Notes under the pieces: model-generated
The model's input: only the letters and a program-made list of their open reading frames with translations
Told to the model about the DNA's origin: nothing
Databases searched by the model: none
Shown: positions 17,505-25,857 of the stretch, one piece after another
Numbering within the stretch: position 1 is the first letter of the stretch
Layout of the letters: each line of letters starts with the position of its first letter
Position numbers and translations under genes: made by a program
Assembly (NCBI GenBank): GCA_040398525.1
Contig: JBBATY010000016.1
Span: 1 to 64,000 of the forward strand
From: VFMC01 sp040398525
GTDB lineage: Bacteria; Actinomycetota; Acidimicrobiia; Acidimicrobiales; Ilumatobacteraceae
Direction: 5' to 3'
Length of the DNA stretch: 64,000 nucleotides

Positions 17505-17615
17505 CCGGCACCGCGGCGGGCCGAGCCTCGACCCCTCGTTCACCCTCGCGGGGTGGTGCCTCGCCAGGGTGCCCTTGCGACAGTGTTGGTCGCCATCATC
17601 GACTGAGGAGCAGAC

Positions 17616-18056
17616 ATGTTCGACATCGACACCATGGGACCCGTGGACGTCGCCATCATCGGCTTCGAGGGAGCCACCGACCGCCGGGAGGTCGCCGCCG
17701 CTGTGCTCGACCTCGCCGAACGCGGCGTGGTGCGCATCCTCGACCTCGCCTGGGCCGCCAAGTCGGCCGAGGGCGACATCGAAGTGCTCGAGGTGACCGA
17801 CTCCGAACTGGCCGACGCCTTCGCCGCGATCACCGACCGGGCGGAGCTGCTGAACGACGACGACCTCGTCGAGGTGGCCGAAGGCCTCGAGCCTGGCACG
17901 GCAGCACTGCTGGTGGTGTGGGAGAACACCTGGGCGGCTCCGTTCGCCACCGCCATGCGGCGAGCCAACGGCCACCTGCTCGTGTTCGAGCGGGTGCCGC
18001 GCGACGCGGTGGTCGCAGCTATGGAAGCATTCAACGAAGCACTGGAGGACAACTGA
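17616..18056 (+). CDS. DUF6325/DUF1269-like small stress-type protein
   Basis: 146-residue soluble protein. It starts with MFDIDTMGPVDVAIIGFEG and holds ALLVVWENTWAAPFATAM followed by a conserved RVPRDAVVAAMEAF tail, the pattern of the DUF6325 family of actinomycetes, related to DUF1269 membrane-associated stress proteins. The biochemical role is unknown. GAGGAG eight bases before the ATG is a good ribosome-binding site. The stop TGA shares its last base with the ATG of the SHOCT protein (TGATG), so the two are translationally coupled and probably act together. Confidence 0.7.
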   Translation: MFDIDTMGPVDVAIIGFEGATDRREVAAAVLDLAERGVVRILDLAWAAKSAEGDIEVLEVTDSELADAFAAITDRAELLNDDDLVEVAEGLEPGTAALLVVWENTWAAPFATAMRRANGHLLVFERVPRDAVVAAMEAFNEALEDN

Positions 18057-18418
18057 TGATCGGACGACGTGGACCCTCGCTGATGGGAACGATGGCCAGG
18101 ACTGCGGTCGTTGCCGGAACGGCAACTGCCGTGTCGGGCAACGTGGCTCGCCGCCAGGCCGGCAAGGCCCAGCAGGCCCAGATGGCTGCTGAGATGCAGC
18201 AGGAGCAGATGAAGGCCGAGGTGCGTGCCGAGATGGCCGCCGAGGCTGCCGCTGCTGCGCCGCCCCCGCCTCCTCCGGCCCCGGCCCCGGCCCCGGCGGC
18301 TGCACCTGCGGCCGACGACACGATGGCCAAGCTCCAGCAGCTCGCCGACATGAAGGCCCAGGGCATCTTGACCGATGAGGAGTTCGCTGCCGCCAAGGCC
18401 AAAGTGCTCGGCTCCTGA
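18056..18418 (+). CDS. SHOCT-domain protein with Ala/Pro-rich linker
   Basis: 120-residue protein: a short basic N-terminus with a weak hydrophobic stretch (TARTAVVAGTATAV), a Gln/Ala-rich helix (residues 35-65), an Ala-Pro linker, and a C-terminal SHOCT domain (LQQLADMKAQGILTDEEFAA). SHOCT is a short oligomerisation domain. Genes of this layout commonly pair with DUF6325-type proteins in actinomycetes, and here the start overlaps the preceding stop by one base. It probably forms oligomers at the membrane; no enzymatic function is expected. Confidence 0.75.
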   Translation: MIGRRGPSLMGTMARTAVVAGTATAVSGNVARRQAGKAQQAQMAAEMQQEQMKAEVRAEMAAEAAAAAPPPPPPAPAPAPAAAPAADDTMAKLQQLADMKAQGILTDEEFAAAKAKVLGS

Positions 18419-18464
18419 GCCGAGTGCCACCTGGCCCCGACTCCGCATGAGGGCTGGATGAGCG

Positions 18465-18505
18465 ACGAGGGCCGCACCCGATGGGTGCGGCCCTCGTTAC
18501 GTTTT
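18465..18505 (+). terminator. Intrinsic-type terminator after the SHOCT gene
   Basis: A perfect 15-bp stem (18465-18479 with 18483-18497) and 3-nt loop is followed by TTACGTTTT. It lies 46 bp after the plus-strand SHOCT stop and 18 bp before the end of the convergent gene, so it may serve both. Confidence 0.85.
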
Positions 18506-18522
18506 CCGATCGGGAAGGCTGG

Positions 18523-18912
18523 TCAGCCGATGATCTTGGCCTTGAGCTTGTCGTACTCCTCCGCGCTGATGGCGCCCGAATCGAGCATCGCCTTGGCGTT
18601 GGCCAGCTCGCTCGCTGCGCCACCCGAGCCGGCGGCCTGGCGGACGTAGGCGTCGAACGCCTTCTGGGCCTCCTGGGCCTGCTGGGCCTGGCGCTCGGCC
18701 ATGCCCTTGCCGCGCGTGAGCAGGTAGATCAGCAGCGAGAGGAACGGCAGGACGATCAGCGCAACGATCCAGATCACCTTCATCAGTCCGCTGACCTCGC
18801 GGTCGCGGAACAAGTCGCCGACGACCTGGAAGAAGAGGATGAGGTAGCTCAGGAAGAGGAAGCTGATGACGATGAACCAGAACACGTCCCAGAACGGGGT
18901 CGCAGCGAGCAT
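18523..18912 (-). CDS. PLDc_N/SHOCT-domain membrane protein
   Basis: 129-residue protein with two N-terminal membrane helices (VFWFIVISFLFLSYLILFF and VIWIVALIVLPFLSLLIYL) typical of the phospholipase-D-nuclease N-terminal-like (PLDc_N) segment, a Gln/Ala-rich helix, and a C-terminal SHOCT domain (ELANAKAMLDSGAISAEEYD). It is convergent with another SHOCT gene and probably forms a membrane-anchored oligomer. The start is supported by an AAGGAG sequence seven bases before the ATG. The function is unknown. Confidence 0.75.
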   Translation of the reverse strand: MLAATPFWDVFWFIVISFLFLSYLILFFQVVGDLFRDREVSGLMKVIWIVALIVLPFLSLLIYLLTRGKGMAERQAQQAQEAQKAFDAYVRQAAGSGGAASELANAKAMLDSGAISAEEYDKLKAKIIG

Positions 18913-18991
18913 GTGGTCTCCTTGGTAATGGCGCAGCCGAGTGGCTGCTGCTGGGCAGCAACTGTATGTATGCGAGACACCCGCGATGGCG

Positions 18992-19012
18992 GATCACCCC
19001 GTTCGGGTGATC
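18992..19012 (-). terminator. Hairpin after the GlcD-like gene
   Basis: GATCACCC (18992-18999) and GGGTGATC (19005-19012) form a perfect 8-bp stem with a 5-nt loop, 33 nt beyond the GlcD-like stop codon on the minus strand. There is no U-tract. Its arms resemble those of palindromes at 25803 and 30007. Confidence 0.5.
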
Positions 19013-19045
19013 GATCGGGAGAACAGGGCCCAGCGTGGGCGCGGC

Positions 19046-20410
19046 TCAGATGGCCTTGCCCGGGTTGAGCAGCCCGTCGGGATCGAGGGTCTGCTTCAGG
19101 CGGTGCTGCCAGGCCATCTGCACCGGGTCGAGCTCGCGCTCGAGGAACCGTCGCTTCAAGGTGCCCACCCCGTGCTCGGCGGCGAGCGTGCCCCCGAGGC
19201 CGAGGGCCAGGTCGACGATCTCCTCGAACGCCAGCTGCACCCGGGCCACCTCGTCGGGGTCGTTGCCGTCGAACAGCAGCAGGGGATGCATGTTGCCGTC
19301 GCCGGCGTGGCCGATCGTGGGCAGCCGGACATCGTGGCGACGCTCGATCGCGAGGATGCCGGCCAGCAGCTCGGGCAACCGCTCGCGGGGAACAGCGACG
19401 TCCTCGGGCAGCATCGCCTTGCCGAGGCGCTCCCACGCCGACCACACCCGTCGGCGCACCTCGATGAACATGTCGCCCTCGGTCGGATCGCTGACGTGGT
19501 AAACCTCCGACGCCCCGGCGTCGAGACAGGTCGCAGCCATGTCGGCGATGGCGTCGTCGGCTCGGTCGCCAGCGGTCTGCATCAGCAGTAGGCACGCTGC
19601 GTCGGTGTCGAGCCCCATGTTGTAGACGGCATCGACCTGGCGGAGGCACGCCTGATCGATGATCTCCATCAGCGTCGGCTCGTGGCCGCTGCGGAAGATC
19701 TCGACAATCGCAGCACCAGCCGCCGGCAGGGTGGGGAAGTAGGCGATGGCTGTCGACGGCGGGGGAGGCGTCGGGATGAGCCGCACGGTCACCTCGGTGA
19801 CGATGCCGAGCACACCTTCCGAGCCGACGAACAACCCGGTGAGATCGAGCCCGGCGGTCTGCTTCAGGGTGTGCCGGCCGGTGTGGATCACCTCGCCCGA
19901 GGCGAGCACCACCTCGAGGCCGATCACGTAGTCGCGCGTCACCCCATAGCGGACACAGCACAGGCCGCCGGCGTTGGTGGCGACGTTGCCGCCGATCGAC
20001 GAGATCTCGAACGAGGCCGGGTCGGGTGGGTAGAACAGGCCGTGCCCGGCCACGGCGCGCTTCAGCTCACCGTTCAACAGTCCGGGTTGTACGCGGGCCA
20101 TCCGGTTGATGGGGTCGATCGACAGCACCGCGCTCATCCGGTGCATCGAGATGATCAGGCAGCCGTCGACAGCGTTGGAGCCTCCGGTGAGGCCTGAGCC
20201 CGCACCGCGGGTGACCACCGGGACGCCTGCGGCGCGGGCTGCGAGCATCGCTGCGACCACCTCGTCGGTCGAGCGGGGCATCACCACGATGTCGGCCGTT
20301 CCGGCTCGCTCGAAGACGGCGCGGTCCTGGGAGTAGGCGAGGACCACGTCGGTGTCGGTCTGGATGCGCTCGTCGGGTAGGCGAGCACGGAGTTCGTCGA
20401 GCAGCGGCAC
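19046..20410 (-). CDS. glcD: FAD-binding oxidase, GlcD (glycolate/D-lactate dehydrogenase subunit) family
   Basis: 454-residue VAO/PCMH-type flavoprotein. FAD-binding motifs are VVTRGAGSGLTGGSNAV and SIGGNVATNAGGLCCVRYG; the C-terminal cap contains GHAGDGNMHPLL and AAEHGVGTLKR, the metal and substrate-site motifs of GlcD and D-2-hydroxyacid dehydrogenases. It oxidises glycolate, D-lactate or a similar alpha-hydroxy acid. No glcE or glcF partner is adjacent. The GTG start at 20410 has TAGGGT 12 nt upstream and no ribosome-binding site, suggesting a leaderless transcript, divergent from the rhodanese gene. Confidence 0.88.
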   Translation of the reverse strand: MPLLDELRARLPDERIQTDTDVVLAYSQDRAVFERAGTADIVVMPRSTDEVVAAMLAARAAGVPVVTRGAGSGLTGGSNAVDGCLIISMHRMSAVLSIDPINRMARVQPGLLNGELKRAVAGHGLFYPPDPASFEISSIGGNVATNAGGLCCVRYGVTRDYVIGLEVVLASGEVIHTGRHTLKQTAGLDLTGLFVGSEGVLGIVTEVTVRLIPTPPPPSTAIAYFPTLPAAGAAIVEIFRSGHEPTLMEIIDQACLRQVDAVYNMGLDTDAACLLLMQTAGDRADDAIADMAATCLDAGASEVYHVSDPTEGDMFIEVRRRVWSAWERLGKAMLPEDVAVPRERLPELLAGILAIERRHDVRLPTIGHAGDGNMHPLLLFDGNDPDEVARVQLAFEEIVDLALGLGGTLAAEHGVGTLKRRFLERELDPVQMAWQHRLKQTLDPDGLLNPGKAI

Positions 20411-20438
20411 GGCGCGACCCTAGTCGTGGGGTCGGGGG

Positions 20439-20474
20439 TTGCCGAGTAGATACCCCAGGGGGTATACTTTCGAC
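20439..20474 (+). promoter_or_regulatory. Promoter with CsoR/CstR-like operator before the rhodanese gene
   Basis: -35 TTGCCG (20439-20444) and -10 TATACT (20463-20468) are 18 bp apart. The palindrome ATACCCC-AG-GGGGTAT (20450-20465) fills the spacer and overlaps the -10. This closely resembles CsoR/CstR-family operators; CstR senses persulfides and controls sulfurtransferase genes. The predicted transcription start is at or next to the ATG (20475). Confidence 0.75.
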
Positions 20475-20888
20475 ATGCGTGGAGCCCGAGGAATTGCAGC
20501 CGCAGCAGCGCTCGTCGCCACAGTCGGCTTGGCGGGGTGTGGCGGCAACGACGCGACTTCGCCGGTCGCAGCACACGAGGTGTCGCCCCCAGCTGGTCAG
20601 CCGGTCACGGTGGATGCCGCAACGATCGTGATCGATGTGCGCACCCCTGAGGAGTTCTCGCAGGGTCATCTCGAGGGCGCCGTCAACCTCGATGTCGAGG
20701 GAGGAGCGTTCGAGCAGGGCCTGACCGAGCTCGACCCCGCCGGCTCGTACATCGTCTACTGTCGCAGCGGTCGGCGCTCGGCACATGCGGCGGCACTGAT
20801 GGCCGAGCGGGGGTTCGCCGACGTCATCGACCTCGGCTCGTTCGAGCAGGCAGCCTCGGCCACGGGCCTCCCGCTGGTCACCGATTGA
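20475..20888 (+). CDS. Rhodanese-domain lipoprotein
   Basis: 137-residue exported protein: a lipoprotein signal with lipobox LAGC (Cys22), a short linker, then a single rhodanese domain (VIDVRTPEEFSQGHLEGAVN) with active-site loop CRSGRRS. It would transfer sulfane sulfur outside the cytoplasmic membrane. The upstream CsoR/CstR-like operator fits persulfide-responsive control, and a thioredoxin gene follows 26 bp later, giving a plausible reductant for the rhodanese persulfide. The promoter -10 lies 12 nt before the ATG, so the message is probably leaderless. The repressor gene is not in this window. Confidence 0.85.
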   Translation: MRGARGIAAAAALVATVGLAGCGGNDATSPVAAHEVSPPAGQPVTVDAATIVIDVRTPEEFSQGHLEGAVNLDVEGGAFEQGLTELDPAGSYIVYCRSGRRSAHAAALMAERGFADVIDLGSFEQAASATGLPLVTD

Positions 20889-20914
20889 GAGATCGACACG
20901 AAAGGCAGGTCACG

Positions 20915-21277
20915 ATGGCCACCATCTCACTCACCATGGACACCTTCGAGTCCACCGTCTTGCAGGACGGGATCACGCTGGTCGACTTCTGGGCTGCGTG
21001 GTGCGGCCCGTGCCGCAGCTTCGCCCCGGTGTTCGACGCCTCCGCCGAGAAGCACCCCGGCATCCGCCATGCAAAGGTCGACACCGAGGCCGAGCAGGAG
21101 CTGGCCGCGGCGTTGCAGATCCGCTCGATCCCGACGGTGATGGCGTTCCGCGACGGTGTGCTCGTGTTCTCCCAGCCTGGAGCGCTTCCGGCTCACGCGC
21201 TCGAACAGCTCGTCACAGCCGTGCAGGAGCTCGACATGGACGACGTGAAGCGTCAGATCGCCGAACAGGACCACTGA
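20915..21277 (+). CDS. trxA: Thioredoxin
   Basis: 120-residue thioredoxin with the active site WCGPC in VDFWAAWCGPCRSFAPVFDA and the cis-proline loop RSIPTVMAF. It reduces disulfides and persulfides in the cytoplasm. The C-terminal helix is slightly longer than in E. coli TrxA (ending DDVKRQIAEQDH). AAAGGCAGG precedes the ATG. It lies 26 bp after the rhodanese lipoprotein and is likely in the same operon under the CsoR/CstR-like operator, giving it a role in sulfane-sulfur handling as well as general redox balance. Confidence 0.9.
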   Translation: MATISLTMDTFESTVLQDGITLVDFWAAWCGPCRSFAPVFDASAEKHPGIRHAKVDTEAEQELAAALQIRSIPTVMAFRDGVLVFSQPGALPAHALEQLVTAVQELDMDDVKRQIAEQDH

Positions 21278-21284
21278 GCGCGCT

Positions 21285-21320
21285 CGGGCTCGGGTGTCGG
21301 GGCCCGTGCTTGTGAGCCCG
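21285..21320. terminator. Hairpin between convergent thioredoxin and oxygenase genes
   Basis: CGGGCTC (21285-21291) pairs with GAGCCCG (21314-21320), with a large GC-rich loop, in the 45-bp convergent gap. It has no U-tract and is weakly supported. Confidence 0.35.
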
Positions 21321-21322
21321 GA

Positions 21323-22387
21323 TCAGAGGGCGTCGGGGTAGTGCCGGCGAACGTGGTCGGGATAGCTGCGGACGTAGTAGTTCCAGAGCTGCTCGCCGTA
21401 CACGTCGACGCGGTCGCCGACGACTCCTGACTCTCCCGAGAGGAGCTGGTCCCGCCGGGCCATGAAGCCGGTCTCACGGTGCCGTGGGCTGGCGGCGACG
21501 GCCTCGGTGAACCGCGGCGCGAGCTCGAGCGGGGCCAAGCGTGTGCGCAGGTCGGGCCCGTGGAAGTAGGCCGACGACCGTCGCGGCTCGGAGGCGATGA
21601 CCCGGTGCATCGTGGCGACGTAGTAGTTGCCGGTCATCGCCTGCAGGTTCTCGCCCAGGTTGACCACGATCGTGCCCGGTGTGGGCGGGACGTCGATCCA
21701 GTGGCCGTCGGGGCCGAGTGCCTGTAGGCCACCGACGCCGTGCTGCCACAGCAGGGTCAGGAAGCCGGCGTCGTGATGCGCGTTCACGCCCGCCTCGCCA
21801 GCGGGTGTCTCGGGGTAGTTGATCAGCTTGACGAACGACAACGGGCGCTCGCCGAAGAGCTCGCCGAAGGTGTCGGCCGGCAGTCCGAGCCCGACGGCGA
21901 GTGCCGACATCAGCTCGTCGGCGAGGGCTCCCATCCGCGTGAAGAACTCCTCGACGATCGAGCGGAACCCGACGACGACGTCGTCGGGCAGCCACTGGTT
22001 GGGCCCGTCGAGGCGGAGGTACGCAGGCTCGACGTCGGCCGGTCGCGCAGGGTGCTCGGTCGAGACATCGAGCTGCTCGCGGTAGTCGACACGGTTGTCG
22101 GTGAGCTCGGCGCCGACGCGCTCCCAGCCCCGGAAGTGGCACGACGACGCCTTGTCGATCGTGGCCTTGACCTCTTCGGGAAGCGCGAAGAAGGCGTCGA
22201 GCGCCGCGAAGTAGCGGTCGACGAAGTCCTGGTCGATGCCGTGATCGACGAGGAGCAGGAAGCCGATGCCGTGGCACACGTCGCGGAGTTCGTCGGCGAA
22301 GTCGGCGCGCTCGTCGGCGCTGCCGCGCCAGCGGGCGAACGACAGCGTCGGGATCGTCGTGCGCTCGCGATCGGCCACTTGGTGCAT
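21323..22387 (-). CDS. Isopenicillin N synthase-like Fe(II)/2OG oxygenase
   Basis: 354-residue non-haem iron oxygenase of the IPNS/flavanone-hydroxylase type. The DIOX_N segment covers residues 10-120 (FLLLVDHGID), and the catalytic jelly roll has the HxD motif in AHHDAGFLTLL, a distal His in ATMHRVIA and the Arg-x-Ser of EPRRSSAYF for 2-oxoglutarate. The substrate is unknown; relatives act on small molecules including amino acids and secondary metabolites. TACCGT lies 13 nt before the ATG at 22387 and no ribosome-binding site is seen, so the gene may be leaderless. It is divergent from the BVMO gene. Confidence 0.82.
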   Translation of the reverse strand: MHQVADRERTTIPTLSFARWRGSADERADFADELRDVCHGIGFLLLVDHGIDQDFVDRYFAALDAFFALPEEVKATIDKASSCHFRGWERVGAELTDNRVDYREQLDVSTEHPARPADVEPAYLRLDGPNQWLPDDVVVGFRSIVEEFFTRMGALADELMSALAVGLGLPADTFGELFGERPLSFVKLINYPETPAGEAGVNAHHDAGFLTLLWQHGVGGLQALGPDGHWIDVPPTPGTIVVNLGENLQAMTGNYYVATMHRVIASEPRRSSAYFHGPDLRTRLAPLELAPRFTEAVAASPRHRETGFMARRDQLLSGESGVVGDRVDVYGEQLWNYYVRSYPDHVRRHYPDAL

Positions 22388-22542
22388 CGGCACAACGGTA
22401 GCCCTCGCCTCGGCGTGGCGTCGCAACCTCGGGGCGGCCGCCTGCCACGACGTGACGTCCGGCCGGTTCGGGCACGTGGACCCGAGCACGTCCGACCTGG
22501 CAGAGTCGGGGCGTCGAATCGACGACGAGAGGGGAGCCGACG

Positions 22543-24336
22543 ATGACCGACACCATCGATCGCGAGGCCTTGCGGGCCAGGTACCGAGCCGAGCGCGACA
22601 AGCGCCTGCGACCTGACGGTAACTCGCAGTACATCGAGCCGACGGGCCGATTCGCCCACTTCCTCGACGACCCGTATGTCGAGCGTGTCGAGCGCGAGCC
22701 CCTGCACGACGAGGTCACGGTCGCGATCATCGGCGGTGGGTTCGCCGGTCTGGTGACGGGCGCCCGCCTGGTCGAGGCCGGCGTGACCGACGTGCGCATC
22801 ATCGAAGGTGGCGGCGACGTTGGTGGCGCCTGGTACTGGAATCGCTACCCGGGAGCGATGTGCGACACGGCGGCGATGGTGTACCTGCCATTGCTGGAGG
22901 AGACCGGGCACGTACCGACCATGAAGTACGTGTACGCCCCCGAGATCTACGGCCACGCACGGCGGATCGCCACCACGTTCGGGCTGTACGACAATGCGCT
23001 GTTCTCGACCGCCGTGACCTCGCTCGACTGGGACGAGGAGAGCTCGCGGTGGATCATCAGCACCGATCGCGGCGACCGGATCCGCGCCCGGTTCGTCTCG
23101 ATGGGTCTCGGGCCGCTCCACCGGCCGAAGCTTCCCGGCATCCCGGGCATCGAGTCCTTCGGCGGGCACTGCTTCCACACCAGCCGCTGGGACTACGCCT
23201 ACACAGGTGGTAGCTACGAGGGGGCGCCGATGACCGAGCTCGCCGACAAGCGGGTCGGCATCATCGGCACCGGGGCCACCGCGGTGCAGTGCATTCCGCG
23301 CCTCGGCCGCGATGCGAACGAGCTCTTCGTCTTCCAACGCACTCCGTCGAGCATCGATGTGCGCAACAACCAGCCCATCGACCGCGAGTGGGTGGAGTCG
23401 TTCGAGCCCGGCTGGCAGCGGCGCTGGCTGATGAACTTCGTCACCCTGCAGACCGGTGGTTTCGCCGACGAAGATCTGGTCATGGACGGGTGGACCGACA
23501 TCACCAAGCGGATCCGCGACCGGATGATCGCCCAGATGGACGCCAACGGCCTGGGCCCTGCCGCGATGCTGAAGGCCTACGAGGAGAGCGACGACGAGAA
23601 GATGGAGGAGATCCGAGCTCGTGTCGATGCAGTGGTCGCCGATCCGGCCACGGCCGAGGCGCTCAAGGCCTGGTATCGCCAGCTCTGTAAGCGGCCCTGC
23701 TTCCACGACGAGTACCTCGACACGTTCAACCGACCGAGCGTTCACCTGGTCGACACCGACGGCAAGGGCGTCGAGCGGATCGACGAGACCGGTGTGTGGG
23801 TCGGGGGAGTGCACTACGAGCTCGACTGCATCGTCTTCGCCTCGGGGTTCGAGGTGGGCACCAGCTACACGCGGCGGGCCGGGTTCGAGACGACGGGCCG
23901 CGACGGCGAGACGCTGTCCGGCCACTGGGTCGAGGGCATGCGGACCAAGCACGGCATCCACGTCCACGGCTTTCCCAACCTCTTCCTCGTCGCCCCGAAC
24001 CAGGGCGCCAACCTGATCAGCAATGTCACCCACAACTACGTCGAGCAGGGGGCCACGATCGCAGCGGTCGTGTCGCACGCCCTCGAGGTCGGTGCCGAGC
24101 AGGTCGAGGTGACCGACGCTGCCGAGCAGGAGTGGGTGCAACTGCTCGAGGGCAGTGTGCGGGCCTTCATGGGCAGCCCCGACTGCACGCCCGGCTACTA
24201 CAACAACGAGGGCCAGCCCGTCGGTCGCAAGGAGCGGCTGAATGGCAGCGGCTACCCGGAGGGACCGGTGGCGTACTTCACGTACATCGACGAGTGGCGC
24301 ACGTCGGGCAGGTTCGAGGGCCTCGAGTTCCGCTGA
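22543..24336 (+). CDS. Baeyer-Villiger monooxygenase (flavin-containing)
   Basis: 597-residue class B flavoprotein. An N-terminal extension of about 60 residues (RYRAERDKRLRPDG) typical of the steroid/cyclopentadecanone-type BVMOs is followed by the FAD motif IIGGGFAGLVTG, the BVMO fingerprint FGGHCFHTSRWD, and the NADPH motif GIIGTGATAVQ. It inserts oxygen next to a ketone to give an ester or lactone using NADPH and O2. A second BVMO of the same architecture lies at 56207-58036. A GAGGGGAG site precedes the ATG. Context (P450s, carotenoid oxygenases) suggests terpenoid or steroid ketones as substrates. Confidence 0.9.
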   Translation: MTDTIDREALRARYRAERDKRLRPDGNSQYIEPTGRFAHFLDDPYVERVEREPLHDEVTVAIIGGGFAGLVTGARLVEAGVTDVRIIEGGGDVGGAWYWNRYPGAMCDTAAMVYLPLLEETGHVPTMKYVYAPEIYGHARRIATTFGLYDNALFSTAVTSLDWDEESSRWIISTDRGDRIRARFVSMGLGPLHRPKLPGIPGIESFGGHCFHTSRWDYAYTGGSYEGAPMTELADKRVGIIGTGATAVQCIPRLGRDANELFVFQRTPSSIDVRNNQPIDREWVESFEPGWQRRWLMNFVTLQTGGFADEDLVMDGWTDITKRIRDRMIAQMDANGLGPAAMLKAYEESDDEKMEEIRARVDAVVADPATAEALKAWYRQLCKRPCFHDEYLDTFNRPSVHLVDTDGKGVERIDETGVWVGGVHYELDCIVFASGFEVGTSYTRRAGFETTGRDGETLSGHWVEGMRTKHGIHVHGFPNLFLVAPNQGANLISNVTHNYVEQGATIAAVVSHALEVGAEQVEVTDAAEQEWVQLLEGSVRAFMGSPDCTPGYYNNEGQPVGRKERLNGSGYPEGPVAYFTYIDEWRTSGRFEGLEFR

Positions 24337-24354
24337 GCCGGATGGCCCGACCGC

Positions 24355-25101
24355 TCAGGAGAGGCTGACGATGGCCTCGTGCTCGAGCGAGGCGACCACC
24401 ACACCGTCGACCGTGACGTGGACGTCGAGCGTGGCCCGCTCGCCACTGCGGACGACCCGCTCGACGACCCGCGCCTGTACCAGCGCGGTGCGCCCGGCAG
24501 CTGCGACGGCGTGGTGGCGGACGATGCTGCGGATGTGGATCCAGCTGCCGCGGGCGACCTGGGCGTGGACGACCTGGTTGGCGAGCGCGGGCCACACCGC
24601 AGGGTGCACGATGCCGAGGTCGCGGTACAGGCCGAGGTCGTCGCCGGCCCGCCACCCGTAGTCGGTGCCCCACTCGCCGTCGAGCGCGACCTCGACCGGG
24701 AGGAGCGATTCCCCGTTCCGGAGCGGGGGGACGGCGCCGCCCGATCGCACGGCTCGCATCGTTGCCCGGGGCTGATCGGGCTCGGCAGTGATCGCTTGCA
24801 CCTCGACGCCGTCACCAGGGGCTGCGACAGCACAGCGCACCTCGTCGCCATCGAACACCGTTCGCCGGAAGCGCACCTCGGCGCCACCGCGTTCCAACCA
24901 GTCCGTCCCCCACGCGGTGACGATCGGGTGGGTGAGATAGGCGTAGGTGGTCACCCCGGCCACCAACGCTCGAGGGAACCCTGCTGCCTGTGCACCCGCG
25001 TCGGTGTGGATTGCGTTTCGGGCGTGCTCGGGCAGGTTGCGCGCCCGGACCACCCAGTCGACTGGTCGGAGCTGGGGCGTTCGATCGTTCACGATCCCCA
25101 T
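24355..25101 (-). CDS. MaoC/hotdog-like protein
   Basis: 248-residue protein with two likely hotdog halves: an N-terminal part with HARNAIHTDAGAQAAGFPRALVAGVTTYAYLTHP, resembling the MaoC helix-and-His region (N-x-H-x-D), and a C-terminal strand-rich part (ATLDVHVTVDGVVVASLEHEA). MaoC-type proteins hydrate enoyl-CoA or enoyl-ACP. The N-terminal IHTD is consistent with the Asp/His active site. It converges on the BVMO gene with 18 bp between and may act on acyl intermediates of the same pathway. The ATG at 25101 is preferred because the sequence upstream has no family character. Confidence 0.6.
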   Translation of the reverse strand: MGIVNDRTPQLRPVDWVVRARNLPEHARNAIHTDAGAQAAGFPRALVAGVTTYAYLTHPIVTAWGTDWLERGGAEVRFRRTVFDGDEVRCAVAAPGDGVEVQAITAEPDQPRATMRAVRSGGAVPPLRNGESLLPVEVALDGEWGTDYGWRAGDDLGLYRDLGIVHPAVWPALANQVVHAQVARGSWIHIRSIVRHHAVAAAGRTALVQARVVERVVRSGERATLDVHVTVDGVVVASLEHEAIVSLS

Positions 25102-25123
25102 CCTGCCACTCGGCCCCGCCGGC

Positions 25124-25771
25124 CTACACCGACTCGATGCCTGCTGCCGCTTCGGCCACTCGCTGGGCCTCGGCCCGCTTCCAGAAGACGCCGACCACCG
25201 CAGTGAGGATGATCGTGGCCACGGCGGAGACGGCCAGCGAGAGCCACACGCTGCCTTCGAGCCGCTGACCGACCGCGTAGCCGAGCCAGGACGCGTACAG
25301 CGCCCACAGTCCGGAGCCGAGGATCTCGGCCGGCAGGTAGCGCCGAGCGGGCAGATCGAGCGCGCCAGCAGTGAGGGCATTGATCACCCGCAACCCGGGG
25401 ATGAACCTGCCGACGACCAAGAACGGTTGGCCGTACTTGGTGAAGAAGTACCTTCCGCTGTCCATCCGCTCGGCGCCGACGGCACGTTCGGCCCAGCGAG
25501 TGATGCGTTCACTGCCACTGCGTCCGAGCACGTACAGGAAGACATCGCCGATGAACGCCCCCGCCCATGCAGCAACGAACACCCACCCGATCGCAAGGTC
25601 GCCCTGGCTGGCGAAGGTCGCGGCCGTCACTACTGCGGTCTCACCGGGCAGGATGGGCACGAGCGCCTCGGCTGCCACGCAGAGCATCACGACGAGGTAG
25701 GCCATCACCGAGCCCGCCGAACCGAGCTCGCCGATGGCCTCGCTGATCCCGCGAACCGCTCCGGCTATCAC
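25124..25771 (-). CDS. DedA family membrane protein
   Basis: 215-residue integral membrane protein of the DedA/SNARE-associated family. The signatures are ALVPILPGETAVVTAATFAS, the DVFLYVLGR helix and FLVVGRFIPGLRVINALTAGA; members flip or transport polyprenyl or other phospholipids across the membrane. About five hydrophobic segments are visible. Start choice is uncertain: GTG at 25810 would lie inside a palindrome, GTG at 25771 is used here, and ATG at 25705 starts just before the first helix. It is divergent from a GAP-type transporter. Confidence 0.8.
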   Translation of the reverse strand: MIAGAVRGISEAIGELGSAGSVMAYLVVMLCVAAEALVPILPGETAVVTAATFASQGDLAIGWVFVAAWAGAFIGDVFLYVLGRSGSERITRWAERAVGAERMDSGRYFFTKYGQPFLVVGRFIPGLRVINALTAGALDLPARRYLPAEILGSGLWALYASWLGYAVGQRLEGSVWLSLAVSAVATIILTAVVGVFWKRAEAQRVAEAAAGIESV

Positions 25772-25802
25772 GAAGTGGAGGCTTCCATCATCGTCAGGGC
25801 AT

Positions 25803-25827
25803 CGATTCACCCTGTCTGGGTGAATCG
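25803..25827. promoter_or_regulatory. Perfect palindrome between DedA and GAP genes
   Basis: Arms CGATTCACCC (25803-25812) and GGGTGAATCG (25818-25827) are exact reverse complements around TGTCT, 31 bp before the GAP start at 25858. It has the form of an operator in a divergent promoter. Confidence 0.55.
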
Positions 25828-25857
25828 GTCCTCGACGAGTCGGTCGACACTCCGAGC

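Noticed and set aside
21910..24141. 743-codon minus-strand frame across the oxygenase and BVMO genes
   Set aside because: It spans a divergent promoter region and two clear genes; an antisense shadow.
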